Assembly (NCBI RefSeq): GCF_033807715.1
Contig: NC_084587.1
Span: forward strand, 11,453,916 to 11,517,915
DNA length: 64,000 nucleotides
Source: Cololabis saira
Lineage: Eukaryota > Chordata > Actinopteri > Beloniformes > Belonidae
Direction: 5' to 3'
The position numbers and the translations under genes were made by a program. Numbering within the stretch: position 1 is the stretch's first letter; each line of letters begins with the position of its first letter. The notes under the pieces were generated by a model, which had not been told where the DNA came from, ran no database searches, and worked only from the letters and a program-made list of their open reading frames with translations. Positions 32,370 through 43,640 of the stretch are shown here, piece after piece.

Positions 32370-32560
32370 CTAGGACGTCCTCAGACGAGCCGTCCATCGT
32401 TGTCTCCAGTCATCCCATCATTCTCCATACAACTTTCCAGTTCGCTGGTACTCTGGGCCCCTGCATCCTTCTTGAGTATGTCCACATATGTTGGGGTAGG
32501 ACGTCCTCTTGACCGGCGCCCCCGTGTTGGCTCCCACAGCACCAGCTTGCTGGCTGACAG
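32370..32560 (-). pseudogene. Probable LINE ORF C-terminal fragment
   Basis: The minus-strand frame reads GRRSRGRPTPTYVDILKKDA and then ELESCMEN. The RGRPxxTYVDxLKxD pattern is familiar from the C-terminus of non-LTR reverse transcriptase proteins. The fragment is short and ends in stops. I am not sure of the clade. Confidence 0.4.
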
Positions 32561-32604
32561 TTCTGTGTGTCTTTGGCAGTGGCATTTATTGATGTCATAA
32601 TATA

Positions 32605-33034
32605 CAGGTGAAGGTCGGAAAATTTTAATATATTGCAAAATGTCATTCGTAGTAAATTTAACTAAAGGTGAAACAGATATATTATTTCCCCACTACATTC
32701 AAAGTGAGATATTTCAAGCCTTTATTTGTTATGATATTGGTAATTATGGGTCACAGTTTATGAAAACCCCAAATAAAAAATAAATTAGAGAATATTTTAT
32801 GAAATCAATAAACAATTCCATCATCAAAATTATAACAAATAAAGGTTTAACATATCTTGCTTTGCATGTAATAAGACTAGGTAATATATTAGTTTCACCT
32901 TTTAAGTTGAATTATTGAAATAAATTAACTTTTACACCATATTCTAGTTGAATTATTGAAATAAGTTAACTTTTACACCATATTCTAGTTGAATTATTGA
33001 AATAAATTAACTTTTACACTGTATTCTTCACCTG
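32605..33034. mobile_element. Tc1/mariner-like palindromic MITE
   Basis: CAGGTGAAG opens and CTTCACCTG closes the element, with TA on both sides (32603-32604, 33035-33036). The arms extend inward as diverged inverted repeats (AAAGGTGAAAC / GTTTCACCTTTT). The right arm is enlarged by a 41-bp tandem repeat. Confidence 0.75.
32906..33028. repeat. 41-bp tandem repeat, three units
   Basis: GTTGAATTATTGAAATAA recurs at 32906, 32947 and 32988. The unit duplicates the subterminal part of the MITE, making its two ends unequal. Confidence 0.95.
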
Positions 33035-33299
33035 TAGGCTATATTACATCTTGGCTGATGTGGACATGCAGCGCATATGAGTCTATTTCAGTTGCTAGTA
33101 TGGTTCTGTCTGTACAGTCAGGCAAGTTCAATGTTATTAAATCACTTTAAACTTTAAATCAAAGCATTTTGTTTTTTCATATAAAATAAACACATTTTTA
33201 TGCAGTTTAGAAGTTTGCAGGCTTTTTTTTGGCTCCTGCGCTGCTGAAATCAGGGTGTGCCTTTTTCAATTTCTGAAAGGTGGCAACCCTATCATTATC

Positions 33300-36230
33300 C
33301 GTTGTTTGTATCTCGTTGTAATGAAACCTCCAAACTCCAGGTGGCAGTGCATGTTCAGCACTGAGCTTTCTTGGTCCACAACACAACATTTTTGTTTCTA
33401 GATTCTCTGGGCACAGGGCACCTGACAGTAAAACCCTCTTTCCAAATCCACACTTGGAGTTTTTCATGATGTAGATTTGGCTTTCAATCTGGAATCAGGG
33501 TTTAGAGTCCAGTCTGTTACCATAATACAACATATAACACCTGTAAATATGTGAAACCCAGGTTTTAATGGCTTGAGAAAGACATATCAACTCAATGAAA
33601 TGACAAAGCCATGCAAAGAGTACAGATCTCAATCTAATTGAAATGTTATAGTGAAAGTTAGAAAGAAAATGGTTCATGATGTGGTGAAAAATGTATCAAC
33701 GAAGACTGTTTTTCACGAGTTAAGTCCATGTCCCAAGCCAGAGGAAGATGTCCAAGATCCTAATTGTGACTGTAATCTTTTTCAGTCCATGATTCCATTT
33801 ATTTCTCTCCAGATTGAGCATTTCAAAAGATTGAGCATTTTTCCTCTGCTTGATATGGAAAAAAGACAGATGTCAGTAATTACAAAAGATTTATTCATGT
33901 AATCATTGATGTGAAGGTATGGCTTACAAAGCCGGAGTGAAACTGCTTAAAAAACAGTTTCATGTCACATTTGTGATTTCTACTAGTGAAAGAGCATTAC
34001 CCAGCGGTGGTGATTCTGTATTTTTTGCCAGGGGTTGTATTATCATAATGGTGTTGGAGAAAATGCATAGCTTCTCCCGAGTCCCAGAGTGGATTATTAT
34101 CTCCACACCTTTTAGCACTGACATCAAAAGATGACTCCTATTCCCAAACGTGCATCTCTCGGTCTCCAAGGTTCCTTTATCCTGTGTTTTTTTTTTCATT
34201 TTTTTTTTCCCCCTGAGAGACAACAAAACCATCTTTCATGCAACAGCAGTCTTGACCCAGCGTGACATGCCAGGTGTTGAATTATTCTGAATTTCCCATT
34301 TCTGAGATGTTGCTTTTACACAACGGAAAGTAAAAAGCATGCTTCATTTTCAGGCACATTTTACCAAATGGGCTAATTAGTATGAGAGGCTACCACTCAC
34401 GCTGTGATTTAATTCGCCTCTCACTGTGCAGAGGTGTTTCACTTTACAGTTTGTTGACTGCCACTGAATAAAATGCTGATTTTGGATGGGGACATTAATA
34501 ACAATATCACTTCTGCCGTGCTGGGTGCACACATCTAGTTAATGGCATCCAAACTGTTCCCACTGTGTTTTTTTACAACAATCTCTTGGAGACTAAGGCA
34601 AAGTGAACACAATTTAAAATTGACAAGACAGCAGTATTCTGATTAGATAGCTGCTGCCTCCGCATATATAATCACCTCTGCAACATTGGAGTCCATCTTA
34701 CACATCGCTAAAAACTGTTTTAATCACAACTATTCACAACTTAACTATCATAAAATGCTGACAGGAATAAGGACATCTTGTACCATTGCTGGCTTCCTAT
34801 TCCTGCAGAGAAAAGGATAAGAAAAAATGTTGTAAAGAGTCAAAGAAAATGCCCTCTGCCACAAGAAAAACAGCCTGCTCTGAAAGTGACATGGAACGTC
34901 ATACATATCAGGACACAGAAACCATTAGCAGAGTGCAGCATGGAATGATGAAGACCTATTTTGTGCTGTTTGGCTCAAAATTACAGTCTGAGGGAGGTGG
35001 AGAGGTATGTGGGTGTCCAAGCAGAGAGCATGAATTGTGAATGAGGAAGTGTCTGAGCTGCACACTTGCATAACAACTTAGCTGGGAGAGAAATGCGGCT
35101 CGCTCAAACTGAAAAGGAAGCATCGGGTGTTTTGAAGACATCTTGTCGTCTTGTTCGCATGAAAGGATGAGAACCTCTTGGCAACATTACGGTTTACTCA
35201 TTTAGGTTATTCATAAATTATTGAATGCTGTTTTGAGTAACATCCTCTGAAGATACAAGAACATTTGAAATCTATGATATATTCCTTTTTAAGCTCTTGA
35301 TGTTTATGGGGTTCATTACGCAAACTGGTTTAACAAATAACCTTTTTCTCTCCGGCGGTCTGGAGAGGATAAACCGATGCAAAGGAGCTCTCACTTCACA
35401 AAATCTCTATCATCCTGTTGATTTAGATTCGAGGGGAAACAGCTGTCAGCGTTTCCACCGAAGAGATTCAAAGTTGTGAGATTTCTTTCTCTGTTTTATA
35501 TTCTGGTAAAATAGAATTAAAGTCTTAGTCATTAACAAGACTTCGGAATTAATGGATTTGTCCGTTTTTGAAGGGCAGTAAACTGTTCTCGTCAGTGATG
35601 TTGCTGCACGAGTTGTAATCTACTGTTTTTGTTGCCTACATTTTCCGTGCAAGTGAGTGAATTACAATGAAATCGAGTGCATTACTAACCTTCCAGAGGC
35701 TGCACTGTTAAGATGGTTGAAAGCACCAGAAATGAAGTTTTACTTTTAAAAATGTTATTATATAATCTATTTAGTATTTTATTATCTTTTATAATTCTAA
35801 AATGGCGCTGCCAAAGTGGCGACCTGTTGCAGTTAAGCTGTCCAACAGTTTCTCTGCTCATGCTTATTTCTTATGATTATTACTGTGTAATTTACTATGT
35901 AATATAACAACATAATTTCTCTTATTATGTGGTTTATTCCATACAATTTGGTTTTCCAATTTTCAGCTCAGAGGTTCCCGTAGTTGTTCTGCTTTACGCG
36001 CCACTATTTTTTTTTATGCAAATTGATGTCCACACGTTTCAGGAAAATATGACCCTCGGTCCAGCCTGTAATTTGGAGAAACAAGAAGCGATGCAGCCGT
36101 AAAATGCAAAGCACCCATTGGTTTATCTGAAGAGCGGTCTTGAAGCTATCTACTCTAAATTACAAAAACAAAAAAATAAAAGATAATATTCTTCCTCTTT
36201 GTACGGCAGCCACCCTTGAAGCCAATAGGA
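33300..36230. other. No gene or repeat recognised
   Basis: About 2.9 kb of AT-rich, apparently single-copy DNA. Open frames of 60-90 codons show no domain. It is one of the better candidates in the window for unique host sequence. Confidence 0.5.
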
Positions 36231-36234
36231 ACAT

Positions 36235-36510
36235 GCAGCAGGTATGTCAATTAAAGAAACCAGAATCCCAGTAGATCAGCAGTTTCTGAAACACACCAAC
36301 AACCATGCCAGGTTCAAAGTCACTTAAATCACCTTATATTCCCCATTACTTCCCCATTCTGATGTTCGGTTAGAACTGCAGCAGATCGTCTTGACCACGT
36401 CTACGTGCCCAAATGCATTGAGTTGCTGCCATGTGATTGGCCGATTAGAAATTTGCGTTAACGAGGAGTTGGACAGGTGTACCTTATAAAGTGGCTGTTG
36501 AGTGTATATT
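36235..36510. mobile_element. End fragment of a widespread teleost DNA transposon
   Basis: AACAACCATGCCAGGTTCAA, CACTTAAATCACCTTATATT, CAGCAGATCGTCTTGACCA and GGTGTACCTTATAAAGTGGC occur in the order I know from a very common fish repeat ending in a GGTGTACCTAATAAAGTGGC-type terminus. The left limit is approximate and the other terminus is missing. Confidence 0.55.
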
Positions 36511-36893
36511 CTCTCCAACATCCACCGTATGAGATGATAATGCATGTGAGACAAACATTGTGTTTGGGGGAAAAAAAACTACCTGAAGAAGAATTTTTTT
36601 CCTACTACATCAGAGATTATGTAGTTTTCCTTTTGGAATTCATGGACTTCTGGACGTAACACAAGAATGAGCGAGAGGAAAGTAGAAAAAAGAGACAAGT
36701 CAGGTTAACTGCGATGCCTTAAAGGGGACCTATTATGAAAAACATGGTTTTTTCTTGCTTTAACATGTATAAAGTGGTCTCCCCTCACCCTGCCAACACA
36801 GAGAAGGAGGAAAGCAACTAAATTCTGCAGTGTCTGTACAGCCCGCCCGGAGGATCCTTCCAGTGTGATGTGACTTCTACGAGCTTCTCTGCG

Positions 36894-36915
36894 CCTGTCG
36901 TTACGTAACGACAGG
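36894..36915. repeat. Perfect 22-bp palindrome with GTTACGTAAC core
   Basis: Bases 36894-36904 and 36905-36915 are exact complements. The central 14 bases are the same as in the palindrome at 3289-3312, but the outer arms differ. Confidence 0.9.
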
Positions 36916-37518
36916 AGCAGATTTCCATAGGTCGCCTCCGCTGCTGAAACCACACCCACAACTAAATCCGCCGGCCGGAGCTTCCGCCATTGTTTGGAAG
37001 CCGTGGCTGTTTGAACAGCGAGGGACAGTAGAAATTAGGTTTTGCATCGACACTTACCCTCATAAAAGGATCAGTACAGACCCGGCAACTGCACAAGAGT
37101 CAGCGGTAAGTGACGTTAATTTTTTTATGTTATTTATATTTGTTTACAAGTATGATCTTTTCATGGGCTAAGTATTTAGCTTAGCTCCGGTGTTACCCGT
37201 TAGGTAACACCGCTCTATTAGTAATACATTTTTTTCTGTTTATGGTTTCAGATCTTCCAAGCACCTGAAGCTGTAACGGTCCTTCCTTGAGCCAGCAATA
37301 GTGCATACATGTTATTTATATACAACTTATGTTATTTTATTTCTTTTAACAATAAAGTTGCCATTTGTGAAAATTCAGTGTTGTGATTTCTTTACAGTTA
37401 ACATGATTAATTTGTCTTGTAACATAAGAAATGAAATGATGAGGAATCGGAGTAAATAACTGTGGTGTAACTGTTTAGAATTCAATTAAATCTTCCTGTG
37501 TGAAGACGAGGTGACTAA

Positions 37519-37605
37519 AGGCTGATTTATGTTTCAGCGTTTCACCAACGCAGAGCCTACGGTGTAGGGTATGTGATGATTTAACGCAGAACCATAATTC
37601 AGGCT
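37519..37605. mobile_element. PIF/Harbinger-like MITE, 87 bp, nested
   Basis: It starts AGGCTGATTTATG and ends CATAATTCAGGCT, with TAA duplicated at 37516-37518 and 37606-37608. It is an internally shortened relative of the foldback at 3100-3230. Confidence 0.8.
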
Positions 37606-38012
37606 TAAGATCCCAGCGTCCGAATATCGCGTCGACTGCGTGACATCAGACGCTCTCTGTCCACACTGAAACCGTTAAACTCACGGCCAGTTAGGACAGT
37701 CCAATAAAAAATAAAGCAATGGAGTTTATTTTGTCATTGAAGTTCGATCGCATCGCATGGGACACGCTTTAATAGTGTACGCAGCCACTGCTCTTCTGCC
37801 AGAGAGAGGCTTTGTGCCCTCCCCTGCTACACGTCATTCAGGCAGCCAATCAGCACAGTGCCTCATTATCATAGCCTCCCCGCCCCTCAGAATCCAGCAT
37901 AGAGAAGGAAGTTAGAAGCGGTAAAAATAGAGACATGGCCCAGAGGCTGAATTTCTGATCCATGTAGGCCTGTTTAAAATATACATTAAATGCCATAATA
38001 GGTCTCCTTTAA

Positions 38013-39356
38013 CAGATTGCCCTCACCTTGGGTAACTGTAATGAAGATCACTTTAAATAGTTGTAAGATCACAACACGATACAAAATGACTTGGGCGCTT
38101 TTAATAAGGAGATAATGTACAGTTTAAAATGGCATGACAATAGAGCTTGGGTTTTCTTGTTGAAAGTGATACCGTGACTGGTTTTAAACTGGGTTTTGTT
38201 CTTACCAGAATTGTATTTCTGTCGAAGAAATAATCTCCCTGAATTAGTCTTTCTTTTTTTTTTTAAACCGCACAGGGCCATTCTGGCCTACTTTCATCCC
38301 TGCTCTTGACGTTCTACAAATATCTACACACAGTGTTCTTCAAAGGTTTTTGACGCTTCAGATGTTTGGATAATGATCCATCAATGAATACTGTTTACGA
38401 AGCATCTTAAATTGGTTGCAAATTCATGCAACAGCATGACAACAGCTCTTATAACGCAGCTAGACTCACAACAAACCATCTTCAACCACAAGCACCCTTC
38501 TAACAGATGGTACAGCATCCACAAAGCCCGGTCTCAAAATTGTCAAATCATTGTGATATTACCAGGGACAGCTGAGACAACTCAATCCACAGAACTGTTG
38601 CCAGTTCTCCAGCAAGATGCTTGAAAAAACATACCTGCTGTGTGCTTTGAAAAGCTGTGTGCACTAAATGAGCTGTACATGCTAGGGGAGGTCACGCTCG
38701 ATAGGTTATGGAGTTTCCCTGCACTTTCATCAAATTACTTTTGAAGGCATTCTTATACCCATACAGCTGCCTAAACCTTTACACAGCCCTGCATACATAT
38801 ATATCAGAATTCTGCACACAACTCCACAGTACTGTGGGTTTGCATGATAAAGCGTTCTTCATACTGCATTGAGATTCATGCCAGTTCAGTCAGAGGAAAT
38901 TGGAAACTCTTTCAAGTTCTTTTAATTAGTCTAAGCACTCAATGTTCTTACAGGGACACTTCAGACAATGAATAAAGGTATGCAACTCATAAGAAGCTCA
39001 CTTGTGAAACCATGGTGAAGATTTAAATGGTTATATCTAAGATATCATGACTCAAAAAATCCATTTTGGCATGCGGCTCTTTCATTCAATCCTCCCTGCC
39101 AGTGAAACATATCTCATATTTCCAGCAGTTTTGTATTTTCAGTTTGTGGCTTCAGGGCCCAAGTAAAGAAAACCCTGATGTCTTTATTATGATTATTGAT
39201 CTCCATTCATTTTTATTTGATTATTTTAAAGGCACCCTATGTAAGTTATAAGTCAATTCTCTTTGTGGGCATGTATGCTGGGAAAAAGATAGAAGTCAAG
39301 TTAAATATCCTAGTGGAACTATACCCATAGCTGGACAAAACTCCTTCATCAACACA
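38013..39356. other. No gene or repeat recognised
   Basis: About 1.3 kb with no recognised element or convincing coding frame. Confidence 0.5.
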
Positions 39357-39364
39357 GCAGATCT

Positions 39365-40455
39365 ATGGAGCCAAATCAAGGCCAAAAGTTTTGCTAATTT
39401 GAAAATAAAATTTGAACCTGAAAATTTCTTTTTTACAGTTTCAATTTTATTTTTTTCAGTATCAGATCTTTTTTTCAGTTTCAAATCTTTTTATTTCAGT
39501 TTCAAATCTTTTTTTCAGTTTCAAATCTTTTTTTTTTAGTTTCACGTCTTTTTTTTTCAGTTTCACATCTTTTTTTTTCAGTTTCACTTCTTTTTTTTTC
39601 AGTTTCAAATTTTTTTTTCAGGTTCAGACTTTTGGCCCCGATCTGGCGTGGGGGGCGTGGCATCAACTGAGAGGGGCGTGGCATCATGAGTGACAGCAGA
39701 ACAGAGAAGGCGGGGGACGTTCCTCAGTCATGTTGCCTTCAGGAAACGTAGGTTGCAGAAGTTATCAGTAGAAGTATGATTCAACACTGTATATACACCA
39801 TATTCACGTGATTGGCAGTGGAAAAAACTGATATTAGTGACACATTTCTGTTTAAAAAGCTGTTTTAGACCGTACATGGAACCAATCGCAGTATAAAAGC
39901 AATAAACTATGCCAGACTGTACAGTTCAACAGCCACACTTTAAAGTTTGACATTTCCCACTTCCACATACTACCAAGTACGGTCTAAAACAGCTTTTTAA
40001 ACAGAAATGTGTTACTAGTATCCGTTTTTTCCACTGCCAATCACGTGAATATAGTGTGTTGAATCATACTTCTACTGATAACTTCTGCAACCTACGTTTC
40101 CTGAAGGCAACATGACTGAGGAACGTCCCCCGCCTTCTCTGTTCTGCTGTCACGCATGATGCCACGCCCCTCTCAGTTGATGCCACGCCCCACACGCCAG
40201 ATCGGGGCCAAAAGTCTGAACCTGAAAAAAAAATTTGAAACTGAAAAAAAAAGAAGGGAAACTGAAAAAAAAGACGTGAAACTGAAAAAAAAAGACGTGA
40301 AACTGAAAAAAAGATTTGAAACTGAAATAAAAAGATTTGAAACTGAAAAAAAGATCTGATACTGAAAAAAATAAAATTGAAACTGTAAAAAAGAATTTTC
40401 AGGTTCAAATTTTATTTTCAAATTAGCAAAACTTTTGGCCTTGATTTGGCTCCAT
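39365..40455. mobile_element. Long-arm palindromic transposon (about 500-bp inverted arms)
   Basis: Arms 39365-39880 and 39971-40455 are near-perfect inverted copies beginning ATGGAGCCAAATCAAGGCCA. The central loop is about 90 bp. Flanks GCAGATCT (39357-39364) and ACAGATCT (40456-40463) suggest an 8-bp duplication with one mismatch. Each arm carries about nine 19-21-nt units of the type GAAACTGAAAAAAAGACGT, which makes open frames rich in lysine or phenylalanine that are not genes. Very long arms recall Mutator-like elements, but hAT is also possible from the TSD length. Confidence 0.8.
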
Positions 40456-40463
40456 ACAGATCT

Positions 40464-42572
40464 ACCTGTTTAAAATGGTGTCAAAACAAATGCCTTTTAA
40501 TATACTTACATTCATTTGGTTGATTTTAAGATATTTCAACATTTAACATTTACATTTGGCCCCTTTTAACATACTGAATTCTCTATTATACTATATATCT
40601 ACTGAGAGCCCTATCCGTTTCCATGTCTACAAACAATCTGTGTAATTTTGAAGGTCCTAATTCCAACAAGCTAACTGTTACCTATTCACTTGTATCAACA
40701 TATGTTTAAGCAGACACTGAAAGGTTGTCTTGTTGTATTGTGTTTTAAAATCAAGTATAGTCGATTGTCCCATTGTTTGATCCATCAACAATCTCTTTAA
40801 ACTTGCCCATTTAACATTTGGTGCACTAAATTATAAGAACTAATACAGAACATGTGCCACTCTCAATATTGTTCATCTGAGATGGGAACAAATCTTTTGT
40901 CCGCCCGGACTACAAACAAGTTGAGTACCTGTCCAGTCTCAAGAGCTTTTTAAAACCAGTTTAAGTCTTTGTAACATTCAGTGATTCTTTCAGAATTATT
41001 TTCTATCGTCTGTTTATGCTCATAAACAAGTGTCACTAATTTAATTAATTCAGTCTCAGTCTATTGCACATGACTGCAGGTCATGCTACTTTTGTGGCTG
41101 GCGTTCAGTCAACACCGTCAGTATCACTGCCTACATTTTCCACAGGGTTGTTTAAGGATACAACCCACGAGCTTTTAATGGAGCCGTTATCATCCACACC
41201 AAAATTCTTTCCTCTGTCTCTGCTTTGCTGCTGCCTGCTTTTATTCCTCAGCAAACATACTTAAACTTATTTTTCATTTTGTTTTTTTTTCTTTACAAGC
41301 TTTGCCCTTTAGCAGGCACATAAGTGTTGCTGGAGAAATGCTTAATCTTAAATCATTTAGCACTTTTTGTGGATCATTGATCCCCTCCAAGTTTGGAGAA
41401 ACGACGTGTATTGGATTGATGTTTCCCAGAGCAACACTCTGAGTAAATATATCTGCATTCATTGAGCTGCCCCGCTCAATCATACTGCTTTGGCTGCAGT
41501 ACTACGAGGTAGCTTGCACCCAGAGGAAAAGATGCTGGCAAACATTGCAAGTTGACTTGCTGACTGCTAAAGAGCCTTTATCTGTGCGCTTCCCGGCTGC
41601 ATCATACTTGCACAGATTTTGATTTGAAACACCCGCAAAAAGACATAATGTTCAAAGTGATTTATTTTTCCCCTTGTGACTTAATTAATATTAATTATGC
41701 TACAGAAGTGATTTTTCTTTTTTTTTTTGCTTGTTTGTTTTAACTTATCCTGACTTTTCAGTTATTCTTTTAGGTTAGCTGTGACAGAAAACGTCTATTC
41801 ATGTACTGTAGCTCCCGTATCCTGGTTCTTGTTTGACAGTTTGTATATACAGTACAAGCATTATTTCATTTGTTAGATTCCATCTGAAAATAACAAAATG
41901 TCAAAATTCTTCTAAAAAGTGCAGCATTTCACCTGAGACCCATCGGATTATGACCTCCAGATTTCTACTGTACATCTGCTGCTGTCACTGGACAAGTAAT
42001 CAATAGGCTCTTGTGAGGACAAAAACAATCCCAGAAGACGTTTAAAATGTGTACACGCTTTCACTTGTTTTATAGCTTGGCTTATTCTTCGATGCCTGCC
42101 AAAAAAGGGCGATGCCATCTGTTTTAAATTAGTACGGGCCGGGAAGGCAGCTTTTGACGGCGTGGTTTAAATCAATCAGACAGGAGACAGAAGGAATCTC
42201 ATTATAATTATGCTGATGCTGAGAAGCAGTCATGACCCAGCAAATGTTTCCCTCCAAATTTCTACAACGCATCTTTCTACAGGGCAGCTTGTGTCTTGTC
42301 TAGTGGATTTTCTACCTGATCTCTGAGAATTTGTCTGAAATGAATTAAGCCATAAAAGGTAAACCACAATCCTCGTTGAAATGCTTTCCCAATGGAATGG
42401 CTATACGTGAACTCAGAGTTCAGGGCTCATGCTGCCATTTATAGTCTTCTGTTTGTGCATGTCCATGATGGGCAGGTCTATGGGGATGGGCATTGACGTG
42501 GGATGAAGAGTGGAGTGCTAATAAAATAAAACACTGTAGTATTTTGCTGTAAAAAGAACACATGGAGACTAG
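40464..42572. other. No gene or repeat recognised
   Basis: About 2.1 kb, AT-rich, apparently single copy. No convincing reading frame. Confidence 0.5.
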
Positions 42573-42909
42573 GGCTGGGTATTGTTAAGAACCTCACGAT
42601 TCGATTCGATTTCGATTCTTTAGGTTTCGATTCGATTCGATATCGATTCGATATTGATTTAAATGCTTCAATATCGATTCAGTAAGACGTAGAAATACAC
42701 AAATACCTGTTGGCAATTTTTCATTATTTTTATTTTCATGCCTATAACACGTGGCTTGTTACTTCACATAGGAATGAACTGAGCAATTAAACTTAGCAGC
42801 ACCATAATGGCTCACTTGTGCATTTGTACTGTAGTACAAAAGTTAAAATAAAAAAAAAACACATGACAGTTCTGTGTCAACATGATCCGCAGGTTTGTCG
42901 TGTTGCTGT
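42573..42909 (+). mobile_element. hAT element fragment, 5' part only
   Basis: It starts TAGGGCTGGGTATTGTTAAG and matches the first part of the complete element at 58020-58993 closely (for example AGACGTAGAAATACACAAAT). Similarity stops after TCGTGTTGCTGTT, where a Gypsy fragment begins. An A-run at about 42849 is absent from the other copy. Confidence 0.75.
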
Positions 42910-43640
42910 TAGTGCAGCCATCGTTCTGTACAGCTCGTTCTGCTTCTCCATTAGATGCAGGATGGTAAGGTGGTGTGACAACATTTTGGATTCCATTGTT
43001 CTTGAGAAACTGTTGATGTAAAAGGATGGCTATTGTCAGACACCAGCACCTTTGGTAGTCCATATGAGGCAAAGATGTTTCTGAGAAGATGTGCAGTCTT
43101 CTACCATCAACTACCACCAAGTAGTGCTGCATAAAACACATCCCTGGTCTGTAGAAAGCTGATTGTTACTCATGCAACATGGTTTGAGCTTTGGATTGGG
43201 CACAAAGTTTGGCCATCTTGACAATGTCAGTTCCAGGACCTATGAGAGGACTGGATCAAATCTAGTCTCTTCTGCGATGTCTTTGGCTGAGACAAGCAAC
43301 TCATCAATGTGTGACATACAGAACACTTCACTGTCATCAGTGCTTTCATCAGTGTCACGCTGACATGGAAGATGTGACAGCGCATCAGCATTGGCATGGT
43401 CACTGAAACGTCTATACTGAATATCATAATCATATGCCAATAAAATTAAAGCCCAGCGTTGCATACAGGGGTGCGGAAGAGTTGGAACAGCAGATTTAGG
43501 ACCAAGAATGGTCAAGAGTGGTTTGTGGTCAGTCAAAAGCACAAACTTCCTTCCATAAGGTATTTGTGGAATTTCTTGACACCGAAGACTATGCTCAATG
43601 CTTCTTTTTCAAATTGAGCATACTCATAAATATTTTAAGG
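42910..43640 (-). pseudogene. pol: Ty3/Gypsy pol fragment: RNase H end and integrase core
   Basis: The minus strand encodes, in order, QFEKEALSI (about 43600), LLTDHKPLLTIL with YRRFSDHANADALSHLP (43542-43370; end of RNase H), then after a gap an integrase core. The integrase contains LVVVDGRRLHIF and FLKNNGIQNVVTPPYHPASN with GEAERAVQ (43130-42910). These are typical of Ty3/Gypsy polymerases, in the usual order. Frameshifts split the frames at about 43550 and 43060, and protease, reverse transcriptase and most of the integrase ends are missing. No LTR is seen. It is a dead remnant lying directly against a hAT fragment. Confidence 0.85.

Larger units (their letters stand above)
31999..33291. 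mobile_element. hAT element with nested insertions
   Basis: It begins TAGGGTTGCCACCCGTCCC and ends GGTGGCAACCCTA, a clear inverted repeat. Flanks TTATTATC (31991-31998) and TCATTATC (33292-33299) form an 8-bp TSD with one mismatch. A LINE fragment and a Tc1/mariner-like MITE sit inside. No hAT transposase frame remains. Confidence 0.8.
36723..38008. mobile_element. TTAA-flanked (piggyBac-like) nonautonomous element, 1.3 kb
   Basis: TTAA at 36719-36722 and 38009-38012 encloses inverted ends AGGGGACCTATTATG and AGGAGACCTATTATG. Inside are a 22-bp palindrome (36894-36915), a hairpin with 10-bp arms (37188-37212) and a nested Harbinger-like MITE (37519-37605). It also has a GCG/GTAAGT donor (about 37106), a TTTCAG acceptor (about 37251) and AATAAA (about 37351). 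No transposase frame is present. The spliced layout may be left from an autonomous parent. Confidence 0.8.

Noticed and set aside
39412..40421. Open frames rich in KKRFETEK or FFSFTSF
   Set aside because: They are produced by the A-rich 20-nt units in the palindromic element's arms; both strands give mirror versions.
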